Positions 43,901 to 58,900 of a stretch of 64,000 nucleotides of DNA are shown one piece after another. The stretch comes from Leptasterias polaris (lineage: Eukaryota > Echinodermata > Asteroidea > Forcipulatida > Asteriidae), in assembly GCA_037783415.1 (NCBI GenBank), contig JAZGTN010000097.1:3038001-3102000 (forward strand). Direction: 5' to 3'. Under the pieces are notes generated by a model. It worked only from the letters and a program-made list of their open reading frames with translations, was not told the origin of the DNA and did not search any database. Every line of letters begins with the position of its first letter. Within the stretch, counting starts at the first letter, position 1. A program made the position numbers and the translations under genes.

Positions 43901-46900
43901 AACAGGCTTTGGTTTATTTGGCTTTGGCCATTTTTATTTTTGAAGCTGAGCACCTCATTGATTTTTAATCCAACTATCTACATGTGAATCTTGCATTAGA
44001 GATGCATACCAATTATTGATTGAGTATGCATTCAGATGTCAAGTCGCTCAGGTATACAGACAATGTGAAGGTGGATCAATTATTCAAACCACAGTTAGAC
44101 AAATACTCAACTTGTCCCTTCTTAGATTTGTTTAAAAATGTTGATTTGTTTAAAAATGTTGTTTAAGAAAGAAAACAAGAAAAAGGACATTTTTGAATTT
44201 ATTATTATGTTCAGACTGATAGTCTTAAGTTTATATTGTTTAATTAACGGGGGACCAGGTTGGCTCAGTGGTTTCTTCCCTGCCTTTCACCTTAAATTAG
44301 TGATTCTGTTTCGAATCCTGGACCAGAGCCTTGCATTTGGAGTGGGTTTTCCGAGTCCCAACCTGATTGAGTGGGTTTTCCCTATTTCAAGTTTTTGTCT
44401 CACATCTAAAACTTAAAATTTCTTTATAATCTTCGGTATCATCAGGCCTACAAGTCAAAGTGCTAGTCACTTTTGAGGTTCCCTTGGTTTCATCACCTGA
44501 AAGAGATTCTTATAATAAAAATAACAAGAAAATGGCAATAATTCATCTTTCATAGAAAGGCAGAACTAATCCATCAGATTGACCACATAAAGAAATAAAT
44601 ATTGCCGATGCAGTACTTTCTCTAAAAAGACGAATTTAAAGGGACGGAAAATCCTCAAATCAGAAGACTTAATAGTTGTCTTTGGAACCCCACTTGTTAA
44701 ATTCACTTTCAGCAGCAGGCAGAACTATGTACAATCCGATTGGGCTGTTGCTGCCTAGCAACCAGTAGTGACCATCATTGTTGACTTATAGGAAAGCAAT
44801 ATTAGAAGTAGTCTCTGGTGGGAATGCTGATGGTTCGGTTCAGCTAGGAATGAGTTATCCTGTGAATGTTTTGCACTCAGACTATTAATAAATAAAAAGT
44901 GCAAATCTGAATTCATCAATGGCTTTTTGGAAGATTAAATTCATACTTAGCCTCAAATTTCGAAATCTCTTTCGTGGCAGTAGAATAAATGAGCAAACCA
45001 AGGTTCTTAAAGAGGGTATGAAGGAGTGTATGTCAGGCAGCCCAAGCATTTTGGCCGGGGTTGTGGTCTTGTGAAAGCAATTGCAGACCAGTAAAATTTT
45101 GAGCTGCAGCCTTGCAATTTTTTCCCCAAAAATTTGAGCCCTTTTTTTTTACAAACATTTTAAAGGATCTAACTCATAATTTTACTCAGCAGTTTTGGTA
45201 TATTTGTACATGACATATGCATCATGTGATTTACACAGTAGTCTTATTATTGTGTTATTTATTTTTTCCTTTTCAGGAAATAAGAAGTTAGCTCTTGACT
45301 ACTACAGAAGAGGTATCAATGAGTTAGAGAATGGGATTGCAGTGGATTGTCAGAAACCAGGTAATGACAATAGACTGTGCAAGTCTCGCGCGCATTCGAA
45401 CTTCCGGGACCATAGTGGTCCCAACCATATGTTTTATAGTTTTACGTGGGCGAGATTTTGTTTCGTCAATTATTTTAGTTTAACGTAGTTTATGACCTAG
45501 AAAATTATACATGTTGTTGGGAACGCAATACTAAGTGATAACAAAATATGAAAGTAAAACCAATTCAACAATATAACGAAGAAAACCCGAGAATTAAACT
45601 TGACCTCAGCTTCCGGTTATTGCAAAAAATTAAGAATTTTGTGCTCACCTCCGATCATAAAACTTATGTAAAAGCTTGTTTTGGATGCGCGATTATAATC
45701 GCCAGATGCTGTAATTGCAAAGCAAACCCTTTTCATTGCAGTCTATGGTGTTGAGGCGTCGGCATTCCTCTTTAAACTGCGATACGGGTCAATTTAAAAC
45801 CCGTTTGACCTTCACGAATCTGCGTAAGGGGTTTCTAAAAAGTTAACATCAAAAAAGCATCCTTGTCCCAGAGTTTTAATTTGTTTTTAATAATAATTAA
45901 CACACTTTGGCGTATTTTTTTAAAAAGCTAAAACTAATTTCATGAAATTGTAATGATTTATTTTTGTTGTTCAGATTTTGTCATGAGATATAATTTAAAA
46001 CAAAGATTTTATTTCAGAAATAAAAATGTTCTTCGTTTGACGTGTTTTCTCGTTCGGATACGCGCGAGACTTGCACAGCCTATTGACAATGTGTTTTTCT
46101 TCTATGGAGCTAGTATTCTTTATAGTCGTTCTCATGTTCAACAAAAATAACTAACAATTTATACTCACACAAATAATTAGACTAGGAAGTAGTAACAACT
46201 AATCTTTAGGAACAGCTGACAATTCATTGGGGCAGGACTATAGGGTTATTAGTGCAGTTTGTATGGATTTTATAAAATTGGTTTGCATATTTTGAAGCTC
46301 CTGGTAATTGGAGTTTATTGATCAACAGTGGTCTCTAAAGTAATTGTTCATCAAAAGGAAACATTAATTTTTCCCCCCAAAACATTGATTTGTGAATGTT
46401 GATTTATTTTTTCAAAATGGGACAAATTTTTCACAGGATGCCCTTTAGATCGTTACCGACATGAAAATGCAATTAATGACTTTATAGCAACGAGCTGAGG
46501 AGTTGTTCTTTGAAGGCATGCAACTTTGTGGATGAGCTGATTTCCTGTGTTCTCTTGGGTTTTAGTGCCATTGAAAACTATTTAAAAAATAAACACTGTA
46601 CAAGTAAATTGCGTCCAAAACAGATTCCTGACATGTCTGTGGCAGAATCCACACATTTGTCATTGAATTTATGACATGAATTATGTGATAGAGTTCCCCT
46701 AACCTGAAACAAGATCCTCAGTGTGGAATAGAACATTGTTTCTTGTTATTTAAAACAAACAAAATTGTTGGCATATTTTCATAATGATGGAAATGTGCCT
46801 TCACTTCACAGGTAGCAATTAACAGATAACAGATTCGGGGCAGTCCCCAAGAAAGAAAACATTCACATTTCAGTCTTGAAATAATTGTATGGGGTAAAGT

Positions 46901-49900
46901 ACTTAAACACCGAAAATGTGCTACAAAAATGTGTTGTTTGTATTCAAGTTACCTGTAATAATTGCCCTGTTGGACAAGGCCCTTCTAGATACAATGTATT
47001 TGCTCATACACACTGTATTGTGTGCGTATGAATGTACATGTACTTGATTTATTTAAAACAATTATCCTAATTCTCAGGTTGGCTCAGTGGTTTCTTTCAC
47101 CTTTGTGGATACTGGTTCGAATCCCACCTTAGACTGGAGCTTGTATGTGGATTGGGTTATCAGTCCCTACCTGATTGCGTGGGTTATTCCCAAGTGGAGG
47201 TTTTCCTTCCACATCTAAAACTTAACATTGCTTCATCATCTAATATTCATACCGTTATTGGCACTAGCTACTCTGTTGGATGTGTAATGAAATAAATAAA
47301 TAAAAATAAATGAGTTTGTAATGTTAAACCTAAATTGACAAATAATACAACAATTGAACGACCTTACCTAATCTCCTTTTGAAGCTATGAATTTACGTCT
47401 GTCCTTTTTAAGACATGTTTAAAAAATGCACTACAAACCAACTTCCCAAAAAGTTATAAAAAGCTGTTAAAACAAAAAAATAACAGTTATTTTTTAAAGG
47501 ATTACACAATAAGTCATTGGCATAGTCGTTGCACTAAGTTGCTAAGACTGACAGATTGCATCTATTGTATCAGATCATTTTTTGTGCAGTTGGACCTACA
47601 ATGTGCTTGCAGTTCATCCAAGAAAAAAATTCTACTTGGCATCCAGGGATTCAAATTACTGGCCTGCTTTTGGGTGCAAGCATCAAAACAAAACAAGTTG
47701 GATTTCGAAGAGACAGCTTAAAATAAAACTTTGTAGGAAAAGCAGTTTTACAGTATAATGAACAATACATTTGAACTGATGACTGAGGAGTGTAACACTT
47801 CTGTGTAGGTCAGGTTAAACCACATTTTACTCATAAATTATTTGACATTTCCAATGTGTTTATCACGGATGGTGTACTCCAGAGACCTCAAGTTCTCTGT
47901 TTGCCATTTGTAGAGCTCTCTGCATTTGTAGAGCTCTCTGCAGTAGTATCGATCCTCGCCTCTGGCTGTCTTATAACTGGCTATATGGACACCTTTATGG
48001 AAACTCAACCTGTTTTCGCATCATTGAAGTTGGTCATCGGTCACTCTGTGACGACTGAGAACGAGGGTTTTGTGTTTGTGTAAAACAAAAGGGTCAGCAG
48101 CATATTTAAATAGGGAGTGCTAAAAGTGGAAATAGGTTCTGAAATGAGCCATGATTATCAGATTTGACCGAGTACAAAATTACTTGTATATAAAGATATA
48201 TTTATAATGAATATATAATTGTAACTCTGTGGAAAAAGACAATTAATCGAACAACCCCAACCCCCCCACCAAAAAAACCCCCCACAAAAAACCCCAAAAC
48301 AACAACAAAAAAACTTAACAAACAAACACCCCAACAGCCCCCCTTCCCCCAAATAAAAATAGAAAATAAATAAAACAAATAAATAAATAATAAATAAATA
48401 ATAAAAAATCAAAACAAACCTGAAACAAATGAATAAATAACTAGATTTAAAAACAAAATTAAGAAAGTAGAATAAAATAAATAAAACTAAATGAATAGAT
48501 AATATAGAAATCATATAATAAGCAGTAAATACATGTCATTCAGTGAAATGAAGAGAACAAACTAACAGTACAGATTCTGCAGAAAAGAAATAAGGATGTT
48601 TTCATAAGTTTTTCAATTTATCATCGGAGTCACAAGCTATTGTGAGTAAAGAATCTTTGGTGATTTTTATGTTGTATGGATTTTGGTCTTTAAGCACAAA
48701 ATCCATGATCTGTGATAAAAGTACATTGTTTGTGTAGTAATCGTAGAATGTTCTTTTATCCACAAGAAAAAATAGCTCTATTTGTTTTCGTGTGTATGAG
48801 TAATTAGGAGACATTGCTGAGTTTACTACGGGCTCGCAGGCTAATTAATTATGTCAGAAGTAATTGATTTAATTATAGATCCCGTGCATGTTATAATTAA
48901 ATGACCAGTGAATCATTAGTCAAATGTTAGAATTGCAACTCTGCGAAGAGGAGACCAATCGTTAGTTGTGAGTTGTTGTCAGTGTGTGTAATTGTACATG
49001 TTCATGTGTACTATTTATACTTCTGTCCTAATTTATACTTCTGTCCTAATTTATACTTCTGTCCTAATTTATACTTCTGTCCTAATTTATACTTCTGTCC
49101 TAAAATTACAATAAAGCATTAATACAATTGAATTCAACTTATCAGCTTTGCATGAGCAATTTGGTACTGCATACAAGTAACTGATGATGCAAAAAAGCAA
49201 TTACATTTATTATGTCAGATGTTGAAATTTAGAGACAAAATGGAACATCTGTTTTTACAGGTTACATTGTGCCACCTTTTCTGATCAAAAACAATGTACA
49301 AATTTATGCGCCTTTTTGCTATACAGCACAGCACACTACATTATCTTCATCCAGTGCTGGGGGAGGAGGTATTGGGCTATGGGGGGTAGATACTCTTCTA
49401 AGATCTGCAATTATCTTTTAGAAAAAATATTTTTAACACTTTTTTAAAACTAGGCAAATATTGATCGGCTGCATTACAAGAATGAACCCTAATGAACTGT
49501 CCCACTCCTGTATTATTGTATCGTTATTTATACACCATATTACTGGAGAGCTAGACACATATACAAATAATTCTAAATACAAACAAGAAAAAGAACAAGT
49601 AAGAATAAGTAAAATGCATCAATGAAAAACAGACGGGAACAAATAATACCAATTGCAGGCCTGAAGGATTTTCTAAAAAGCTAAAAGCTTGTCTGGAGGC
49701 ATTCCAACTGCAATATAAATGTTTATTATTGTATTAGATCATAAAATAGGCAAGATAAGTATATGAAGCTATTAAAATAAAATACTTTTAAACAACCCAG
49801 AAATAATTTATATAAAATAAATAAATACAAAAATAAAACAAGTCATTAAATACAAAAGTGAATAAATAAATGTATATGCAGTTTGTTTTATTTATACTTT

Positions 49901-52900
49901 TTTTATTGTTTTATTTGTTTACATTCGGTGGTTGAATTTGACTGCAGTCCCATTCCTAGGAGAAATCCTGAGCACCAAGAACCATTGGCATCAGTTTAAG
50001 ATGTTGTCATAATTAATGTGTTGTGGTGCATTGGACTCAAACTCTGGTGTTCCTGATCAGCAGAGTGTGGGTTCGAGTCCCAGTCTTGACACTTGTGTTC
50101 TTAAGCAAGACACTTTCTGCTTCATCTTTCAGATGGGACAAAAAGCTGTTGGTCCCGTGTGTTGTGTAATGCATGTAAAAGAACCCAGAAACAGTTTTCG
50201 CTAAGAGAAGGGGTTCGCCTGGTGAAGGTGTTACATAAATGGGTCTCATAGTTAAAAAACTTCAAAATCCTGTCTGGAAATAAATAATGATTTTGGGTTG
50301 AACAAAGAAAATAGGGAGACCGCCAACATAGGGCTAGATAGCTCAGTTGGTAGAGCGCCGGCACGTCAATCCGGAGGTCGTTGGTTCAAATCCCGCTCTA
50401 GTCAATTTTTCCTTGTTCAACCCAAAATCATTAAAATTTACCCAGTCAGTTTCCCTTGTGGTTTGTTATTTGATATCTGATATATGAAAAAAGTCGCATC
50501 CCCTTATGGTGTTCCCCTGGCTGCCGTTTCCCAGGTTGTATCTTAAACTCGGGTGTGTGATCCTTGGCTACACGGCAGTTTACGGTTGAATGGCTTCTGA
50601 CTGGCACCCACCGAACAAGGATATTGACAAAATAGGGAGACCGCCAACATAGGGCTAGATAGCTCAGTTGGTAGAGCGCCGGCACGTCAATCCGGAGGTC
50701 GTTGGTTCAAATCCCGCTCTTGTCAATTTTTCCTTGTTCAACCCAAAATCATTTTTACCCAGTCAGTTTCCCTTGTGGTTTGTTATTTGATATCTGAAAT
50801 AAATAATGATAAGCACTTTGAGATGGTTGTAGATAAAGCGCTATTTAAAAACTAGTTATTATTATAATTATTCATTACAGACCTTTGTTTACAGAGTGGT
50901 GACCATGTACATTCTAAAGCGTTTCCTGCTGGGCAAGATACTACACAGGCTATATGGGAAAATTTACATTTTGTGTCATAATTTTCACATAAATTCAAAA
51001 TTTACAAAAGCAACAGCTGTACAGCTTTTGAGATGTCCCCTCTTTCTTCATATCAAAAGTTGAGAAAAATCAGACAGTGCAATCTTCATAAAACATAAGA
51101 TTTATTGTTTTCTTCCATTGAGCTGTGTACAAACTGTGCCTGCAGGAAGTCCAGGCTCTGTGGCTCTTTTGTAAACATGTGATGTCACAGGTCACATCGT
51201 CTATAGTAACTCTGGGTGCATCTCTCACACAAATCTTAACATCTATCCAACAAATGTTGTGAACTGGAATCCTGTGTTATGATCAGAGAGAGACTGTCCA
51301 CACAGTGAGTGGCATCATAAAGTAGTAATGCTGAAGGCAAATTAAAGAAAAGTGCACAAATTTTTGTTTTTCTTGGATTAATTCCCAAATGTACGACAAA
51401 TCCCTGAGGTGTCATCTAATCCAATTAGGCTCATCACAATATTCCCTGCCAGACCTTTAAGTTACTTAGCAATCAGATGCCTGACTGCAATCTGGCAATG
51501 ACTCAACCACCCTACCGGTCTCCCTCTGGCTGGGCTTCCCTTCGTGGACTTTGACTACCAAACCCAAAACAAGACTCCTATTTTTTCGCCCGGACAAACA
51601 GAACAAGTCCGTGGACAGATGGAGTGACTGGATGAATCAAGTCTCAGTCAGATGAGAGCATCTGTGTTGTTGTCCAAGTACTTCCGATCATGGCGAAGTA
51701 GAAGGCTTCTGACTGTGACATAGATACAGAGTAGGGGTTTTGACCTACAAAATAACTTGAAGTCAGACTGAGGGGGTTTTGTATTTATTCATGTACCCAG
51801 TGAGGTGTGACAATTTGATGAGTTTCTTTTTATTAGAGGGATAGGAGATTTATTAATAATAATGATCACACCCTAGGGCACCTTAATGCTCTTGTTATTT
51901 TTTTCTATAAGGTATGCGGATCTATGTTTGAAATATAAGACCCATTTATTTACATAGCACCTTGTAACAGATTTACAAGGTGCTGTAGCGCAATCTGCAG
52001 CCAGCCATACCAGACGACACCAGGCAAACCCCTTCTCTTAACAATAAGTGAACTGGGTTCTTTTACGTGCATTACACAACACACAAGACCTATACGTCTT
52101 TCCGTCCCATCCAAAATAATAATGTTTAGGTGTCTTGTTTAAGGACAGAATTGCTATGAGCGGGACTCTAACCCACACTCTGTTGATCAGAATGTATGAA
52201 CATATTTTGCGAACACTATTTCAAATCCTGCTCTAGTCAATTTTTCTTTGTCAAACCCCAAATTATTGAAAATTTACCCAGTCAGTTTCCCTTGTAAATT
52301 ACTACTTCACTTTTTAGTGTGTTTTCTTGTAATTGTATACATCCCTAAAACTGATTTTAATGTTTTTAATGTTTCAATGTTTTTACTGTATGCGAGCATT
52401 TGAATTACCCTTTTTGGGATGTAATAAAGATTAAAAGATTGAATTGACATATTCTAACAGATTAACATATTTTTATATTTCAAAAGGTTATATGACAATG
52501 TTATTATTAAAAACTTGAGGTTTGAAACGAAAAAATCAAAAACAATAATGCACTTGATCCCTTTGAACAAAATCATACGAATTGAAGGTTCAGATTTCCA
52601 GATTTTGAAAGAGATACCGTAGAGCTTTGAATCTATAATATCCTCACCATTTCAATACTTGGCAAACAGTCACTGCAGTTGAAGCGTGCCACTCTTCAGA
52701 GAGTACACTCATGGGGAAGTAACGTTAAGTCACCCCGCTGAAAGGATTTACCTTCCAACAAGAAACGACAGGTGGATGTTCAACTTCACTTGGTCAGATC
52801 GTCTAATTCAGCCAATTTCTGATATTCTTTAGGTTTTTTCCTCTTCCTTTTAACAGCATATTGTGAGTCATATATGATCACGCCGCACATTACGATATTG

Positions 52901-55900
52901 CTGGGTGCCTTTTTCATCAGCTCGGTGAAGGCAATTTTCTTTCCATGGCCAGCCAGGTTGTATTCCTGTTAAATCGGGCATTATGTCAGGCTTTGTCATG
53001 TGAAGCAAAGTCAATTGCTAAGATGACTTTGATTGCTGATCCAATTGGCTCTAATCTATTTTGCCCTTGTAGTTCGTGTATAAATTGGCTTATGTTACCA
53101 GTGATGAAGGCGGTTGGAAAATGGTTAGAGTTCCTTTCTTTGGTTTGGTATTGGCACATTTTTTCTTCTTCAAGAAAACACTTTTCTAAGCATAGGAAAA
53201 CTTTGTGAGTAGACTGACATTACCAGCCAAAATGTTATGTTTGTGAATGGTGGTGCCCTGCCAGTTTGGGCTGAGCAAATGAATATTTGATGTGATTTAC
53301 CTCTGCTTAGTCACTCTAAGCAATTGGCCTATAATTAGTATAGTATGAGGGGATCACCTTGAATCACAAACTGATTTCAGATTTCATCTTGATAAACAGC
53401 ACACTGTGATATCCATCAGTAGTCAATTATTAATGCGCATTTTTTGCCAATTTAATCAAATGTTAATTTCGTGAACTAATCTGTACTTCTGGTTAGTAAA
53501 TATACAAAAATCAAGATATGACTCATTTGAAAGCTCTGTGAAGTCAAAGCTAATATTCTTGTATGCCAAGCATACGGAAGGGGCTTGCCCCTGTGTAGAC
53601 AGTGTGCAAGAGGGCTTGCCCCTGGGTGCATCGAGTGTTTGGAAGTTAATACTGGGCATTGATCAGCAGGAAGTTTAGTGGTATTTGGCTGCTTTAATAC
53701 AGGAATCAAGTTTTCTCTTACACTAGACCGCAGGCCAGAGGCCAGTGATTTTAGCATCAGGCCAGTATTACTCATGACTGGACAAGTTCATTGGTCTTGT
53801 GTTTTTTAATTGAATATCAATACCTAACTGTGTAATATCTTTATTAATAAAACAACAAAACCCAAAACAATTTTGTTCTAATATTGACTTTGAGTTTCAT
53901 GATTTTTCAATTCTGTTGAATATTGAAGGATAGTTACGTCTAATCCAAATGAGATAAGTCTTCTCTTTAGTGCTTGTTCAAATAAAAACTGTCTATGTGA
54001 TAAACTGTGTGGAAAGCTCTCTTAGATTCTGGTATTGTAAATCAAATTATAGTCCGGGTAAAAATATTGAGCTACAAGCCCTACGGGCTTGTGGACTTTT
54101 ATCCCATATTCGAGTCCTGTCCTAGAAACACAAGAAACACAAAACAAAACAGAACAAGAAAACAAACGAAAACAAGGAGTAATTTTAGTCAGAAAATTTC
54201 AGGAAAAGTGAAAAGGATTTTTATCTTTGCATAAATTTGTTGTGAAAGGATTAAGTTGAGACCATTCATCGGCAGACAGTCATACTTTTCTTTCATAATT
54301 AAGCAACAAATTGATATGTAGCAGTTTTTTTGGCCATTTGACTGATTTAATACCATGTTGGTTTGATGGGTCTTATGCTTGGATTTTTAGTGCCTGCATT
54401 TCATTCTACTTTCTTCATGTCACTTTAATCAATCTTTTCAAAAAACTACCAAGAATGAAGATGGGAAATAAAAATAAAAATAAATAAATCCACAAAGTAC
54501 CTGATTGAACAAAACATGTTAGCAGTGACAGGCAAGGCCATGACAGTAACAGGCCCATCATGCTCCGAAGATGGGTGTTTAAAAATATTGATTTTGTCTA
54601 TGCTTACAGGCTGTCATAGTAAAACTTCATCAAACAATAGTAATGGAGTCAAGGATTCCAAGTGACAATCATGTGCCCCCATTAGCGGGTACGATTCCAT
54701 ATATTGCACCCAGTGTTAAATTTTGTACGCATCACGGACCTCTTTGGTTGACAATGTTGGCACAACTGAACGAACTGCCAGCGTGACTCAAGATGAAACC
54801 TGCATTCGATGCGTAGTGAGCAGTATGCATACCAGTAATGGCGGGGAAAAAACATGGTAAACTGGACATTTGCAAATGACCAAAAATGGACTGGTCTATA
54901 AATGTAAGCAATCAAGTGATCAACTTGAATGGCCAATGTTCGTGAGTAAACTGTGTTTTATCTTTTATTTTTTGGTAGGTGTGGAATGGGAGAGAGCAAA
55001 AAGGTTACAGGAAAAGATGAGAACCAATCTGGAAATGGCTAAAGAGAGAATAGATCTTCTGAGTAAGTAGACTTTTATATAGTTTATGATGTTCAAGTAT
55101 CACTCAAGTACCCTGAAAAACCCACTAAATGTGAGGGTGTAACAAAGAAGATTTTGATAATAAGGCTGTCGCATCGTATACTTTCATTAAACAAATATGA
55201 TTTTGTTTGTGTATGCATGGCCAAAGAAGCATGATGTACGAATGTTTCAGTGAAGTGATTCCGAAATAAGATCAAAGATTTGTAAAATGAAGTTGTTAAA
55301 GTCTATCACCGAGTTTGAGTACTTACTTTGTGTCCCTACAACTCCAATACAACAAAGGCTGTGTCTATGTCTATGCCTATTGAGCATTAAAATAAGTAGC
55401 TGTACTCTACCTGCTTCCCTATGATAAGAAATCATAGGATCAGCCTAAATTTCTTAATTTCCATGCTTGATGAAGATTAATAATGTACATGTATATGAAG
55501 CTTCATTGTAGCATTCTAAGCATTCTTGTGGTCTTCAGATGGACCAGTAAATGGGACCAAAGATTTGATTTTTTGTGTTTATGTAAAAAAAATTATATAG
55601 ATTTAACCCCGAACAGTATTTTCAACAAATCTAGCATTAACTCATTCTACAAATGCTATCACACAGTTCTATAAACTTCTGCTATAGCATACAGTTCTGT
55701 TTCATACGGTTACACTTTAAAGGCAAAGTATACCTTTGGTTTTTAGAACCGTTCAATAGTTTTAATCCTATATAAATGTAGATACATACAATAAAATTAA
55801 CCTGTAAAGATTTCACTTCAAAAGGTGATCCCGTTTTTGAGATATTGCCAAAAAACCGGAGCGTATATGTCCTCGCAGAAAAGAATAATACCTATCGTTT

Positions 55901-58900
55901 CTGACAGAAACGTTTCTCAGATTCAAGTTTTTTGGCATAAAACCCGATGTCTTTTTCCATAACCACATTGCTTTGAAGTGAAATGATTTGCAAAATGCTT
56001 TGTACTATCAAAAGCTGCTGTACTTCTAACCTTCTAACCACGTATACCTTCCCTTTAAAACTACACACACGCCGCAAAGCAATCAGAACAATGTATACTT
56101 TTAATCAAGGACCGATTAATTTATTCTCATGATTTTTGGGGCACTGTCAATGGAATAGTCATCGCTTCACGTCAAGATCGCATCTTCATCGCAATGGGAA
56201 CCCCAAGATGGTTTCAATCTCTGCAAGGAGATGCCCAATTTGTTCACGGATTAGTTGGTGTGGCTTTGCTGAAAGGCATCGCCTGGAGTCTCCTTGATTG
56301 ATGGGGGAAGATGGTTGTTTGACAAAAAAAAAGGAGAAAGCGATGTTGTCGGTGCCGCAGCCTTCTCTGAGTCAGAACAAGCCTGGAGGGTTCATAAAGC
56401 TCACGGTTCGTGTAGCGCTAACTCAGCATAGGCCAATAGGACGTTTTAGTCATACAGTAGGGACTGATTGAATGTCGGTTTCATACAGTTAAACTCCAGT
56501 GAGAGAATGTTGTTCTTTTGGGGTTAAGGCCTGCATTGACTTTTTGGAGAGAGTGCTGATTCAGTTTATGCGTTCACTGCTGTTGAAGGCACGTAGAGTT
56601 TTTCTCATTAGAAAGACACAGTTGAACGTCTGTTCGGCCATAGACATCTTTTACGGAAGGGCTTTTTTTTTAACGGAAAAGCATAGCTTCTGCAGTTAGA
56701 ATCCACACCTCATTCAAATAACCTGTCACTGTTATTTGTGGTATTCTTCTTGCTTGGAGGTTTAGTTCATCATTGGCTTTTGGAAGAGTAAAATAATTTC
56801 CATCTTGTAATTTTAAACCAAGCATCCAACTATCCTGTGAAAATGAGGCCAATGTAGTTGAACCTGTTTCAGTGACACAACAATTATATAACTTTATATT
56901 CTGCACACACAAATCCTTGTCATTTGATCGGTGCAACATGCTTCATGTGTCATACTTTATTTCACCTTATATATTGCAGCAATGCCCCCAAATTTAATAT
57001 ATATGTAGGAGTCCTATAGCTAATTGTAGGAAGCCTTGCAGCATAATTTCCCCCCAAAAATTGTTTCCAGACGTTTTACCAAATGAAGCAAGGTTGTGTC
57101 ACTTTGTTTAGACATTTAAAAGAAATAACTTTCAGAGTGTAGGGAGGACAAGTTTCTGCAGCCTATTTTGTGTTTTAAAATAGGAAAAGAATTCAAACGA
57201 CATGGATGTATGTGTGAGTTATGTAAAATAAATATTGTCATCTGTATTTCTGTATTGTCACAAAATATAATCATGACTTGAAGTCTGGCTATTCCATGTT
57301 ACTCAGCTTGCCCTCATAAAATGAAATAGTCCAGATTTCATCTTGTGACTTAAAGGGACACGGGATCGGGCGAGTTGGTCTATGAAAAGCGTTTGAAACC
57401 GTTTGTTATGAAATGTATATGGTTAGAAAGATGTTTTAAAAGTAGAATACAATGATCCACACAAATGTGCCTCGAAATTGCGTGGTTTTCCTTTTACTTT
57501 GCGAACTAACACGGTCCGCTATTTTAACGAGTCAAAAATTTGACTCCACAAAATGGTGTGCCGTGTTAGTTCACGATGTAAAAGGAAAACCACGCAAATT
57601 CGAGGCACATTTGTGTGGATCATTGTATTCTACTTTTAAAACATCTTTCTAACCATATACATTTCATAACAAACGGTTTCAAACGCTTTTCATAGACCAA
57701 CTCGCCCGATCCAAGGCAACGTGTCCCTTTCACATTCAATTCTTTTTTGTGCCAATGAAATGTTTGCCCTTTAGAAAAAAATATGTATCTGTAATTATAC
57801 GAAGAAAGAATTTTGTTCTATTACTGTGGTATTCTTCTCTAGATTCAGGATATGGTTTTGTCTGAATTGCTCTAATCCATCCCTAACCCAACACATTCCA
57901 ACAGCTTATACTACCATGCGATGGGAACTGTACCCAATCTTATAGGGGGACGATACACAAACTCGAACAGGCCTTTTTTGTTTGATTTTGTTGGAGTGTG
58001 TACACTTGGCATGTGCAAAATTTGATCAGTGAAATCACACAGTACCCAACATAACATAATCCAACAACTATCTCATTAGACCATGGAGGAAAGAGCAATG
58101 CCAGACATGTACATTTCACACATCCACCATACCCACTCAATCAAATTCAAACACCATTACTTGGCAGCAAGGATACACAATCCCACAGAATCAAACACCC
58201 AATCCTAACTTCACTGTACTTAACCTAACAAAATTAAACACTTTGCCCTGTTTGAATTTGTAGGGTTAGGGATTGTTAGGGTTAAGAGATTCAAAGCTAC
58301 ACAAAAATGTTAAAATTTAATTAGCTGTGAGTAGAATGTGAGTTATTGAAAATAACATTGAAATAGAATTCGTGCACTTAACAATATGTACCAACGTACT
58401 CAATGCCCTGTATGTTGTGTTTACCTTTGTGTACTGCAAGTTGCTGAGTGTTTGCCCCGCTATGTTTTTAGTCGTGTGGTAAATGTTCATTGGGTTTACA
58501 GCACATTAAACCTGTACAAACCATTCAGAGGCCATGCATTACTATTGATTTTTGAGTGTGTCTTTTAAATATTATTAATTATTAATTGCCGTCAGAAAAT
58601 TTGAATTCATGAGGTAAGAAGGGGGCAGAATGGGACTAGCTTAAATTCTATGGGTGCCTGTGGTTTCTGTGTGAAGTATTTTCTTCTATGGTCTTTGAAG
58701 GTTTAAAAGGCAAAAGCATTTTTGTTAATTTGCCTTGTTTAATTTGCTTGCTTGTTTTCCTCCTGCATGCCATTTTTTTGCTTTTGTTTCCCTGTACCCT
58801 ATAGATGCAATGGCACAAAGCGCTGTACATGAGTACACATATAGCAAAGGGGAAACCATGATGACAAGACCAAACAGAGCAACGGGTTCTCAGGCTAAAC

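Larger units (their letters stand above)
35000..45276. other. Spastin intron 1
   Basis: 10.3 kb without a recognised exon. Contains a C run (35093-35109), the repeats listed separately, and unassigned AT-rich sequence. 41550-41730 resembles a dispersed repeat, but I see no second copy here. Confidence 0.6.
46091..54978. other. Rest of spastin intron 2
   Basis: No exon recognised. Repeats listed separately; 48240-48520 is an A/C-rich low-complexity stretch. Confidence 0.55.
55063..58804. other. Spastin intron 3
   Basis: No exon recognised. Carries the two elements listed next. Confidence 0.55.

Noticed and set aside
49014..49103. Short direct repeats that could suggest a CRISPR array
   Set aside because: The repeats have no spacers and the DNA is eukaryotic; it is a plain tandem repeat.
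31752..50725. Four tRNA-like sequences (31752, 32153, 50331, 50652)
   Set aside because: Mismatched anticodon and T arms, no U33, and shared flanking sequence in all copies show they are SINE heads, not tRNA genes.
52945..53208. 87-codon open frame in spastin intron 2
   Set aside because: No recognisable domain, no splice context, and length expected by chance in this much sequence.
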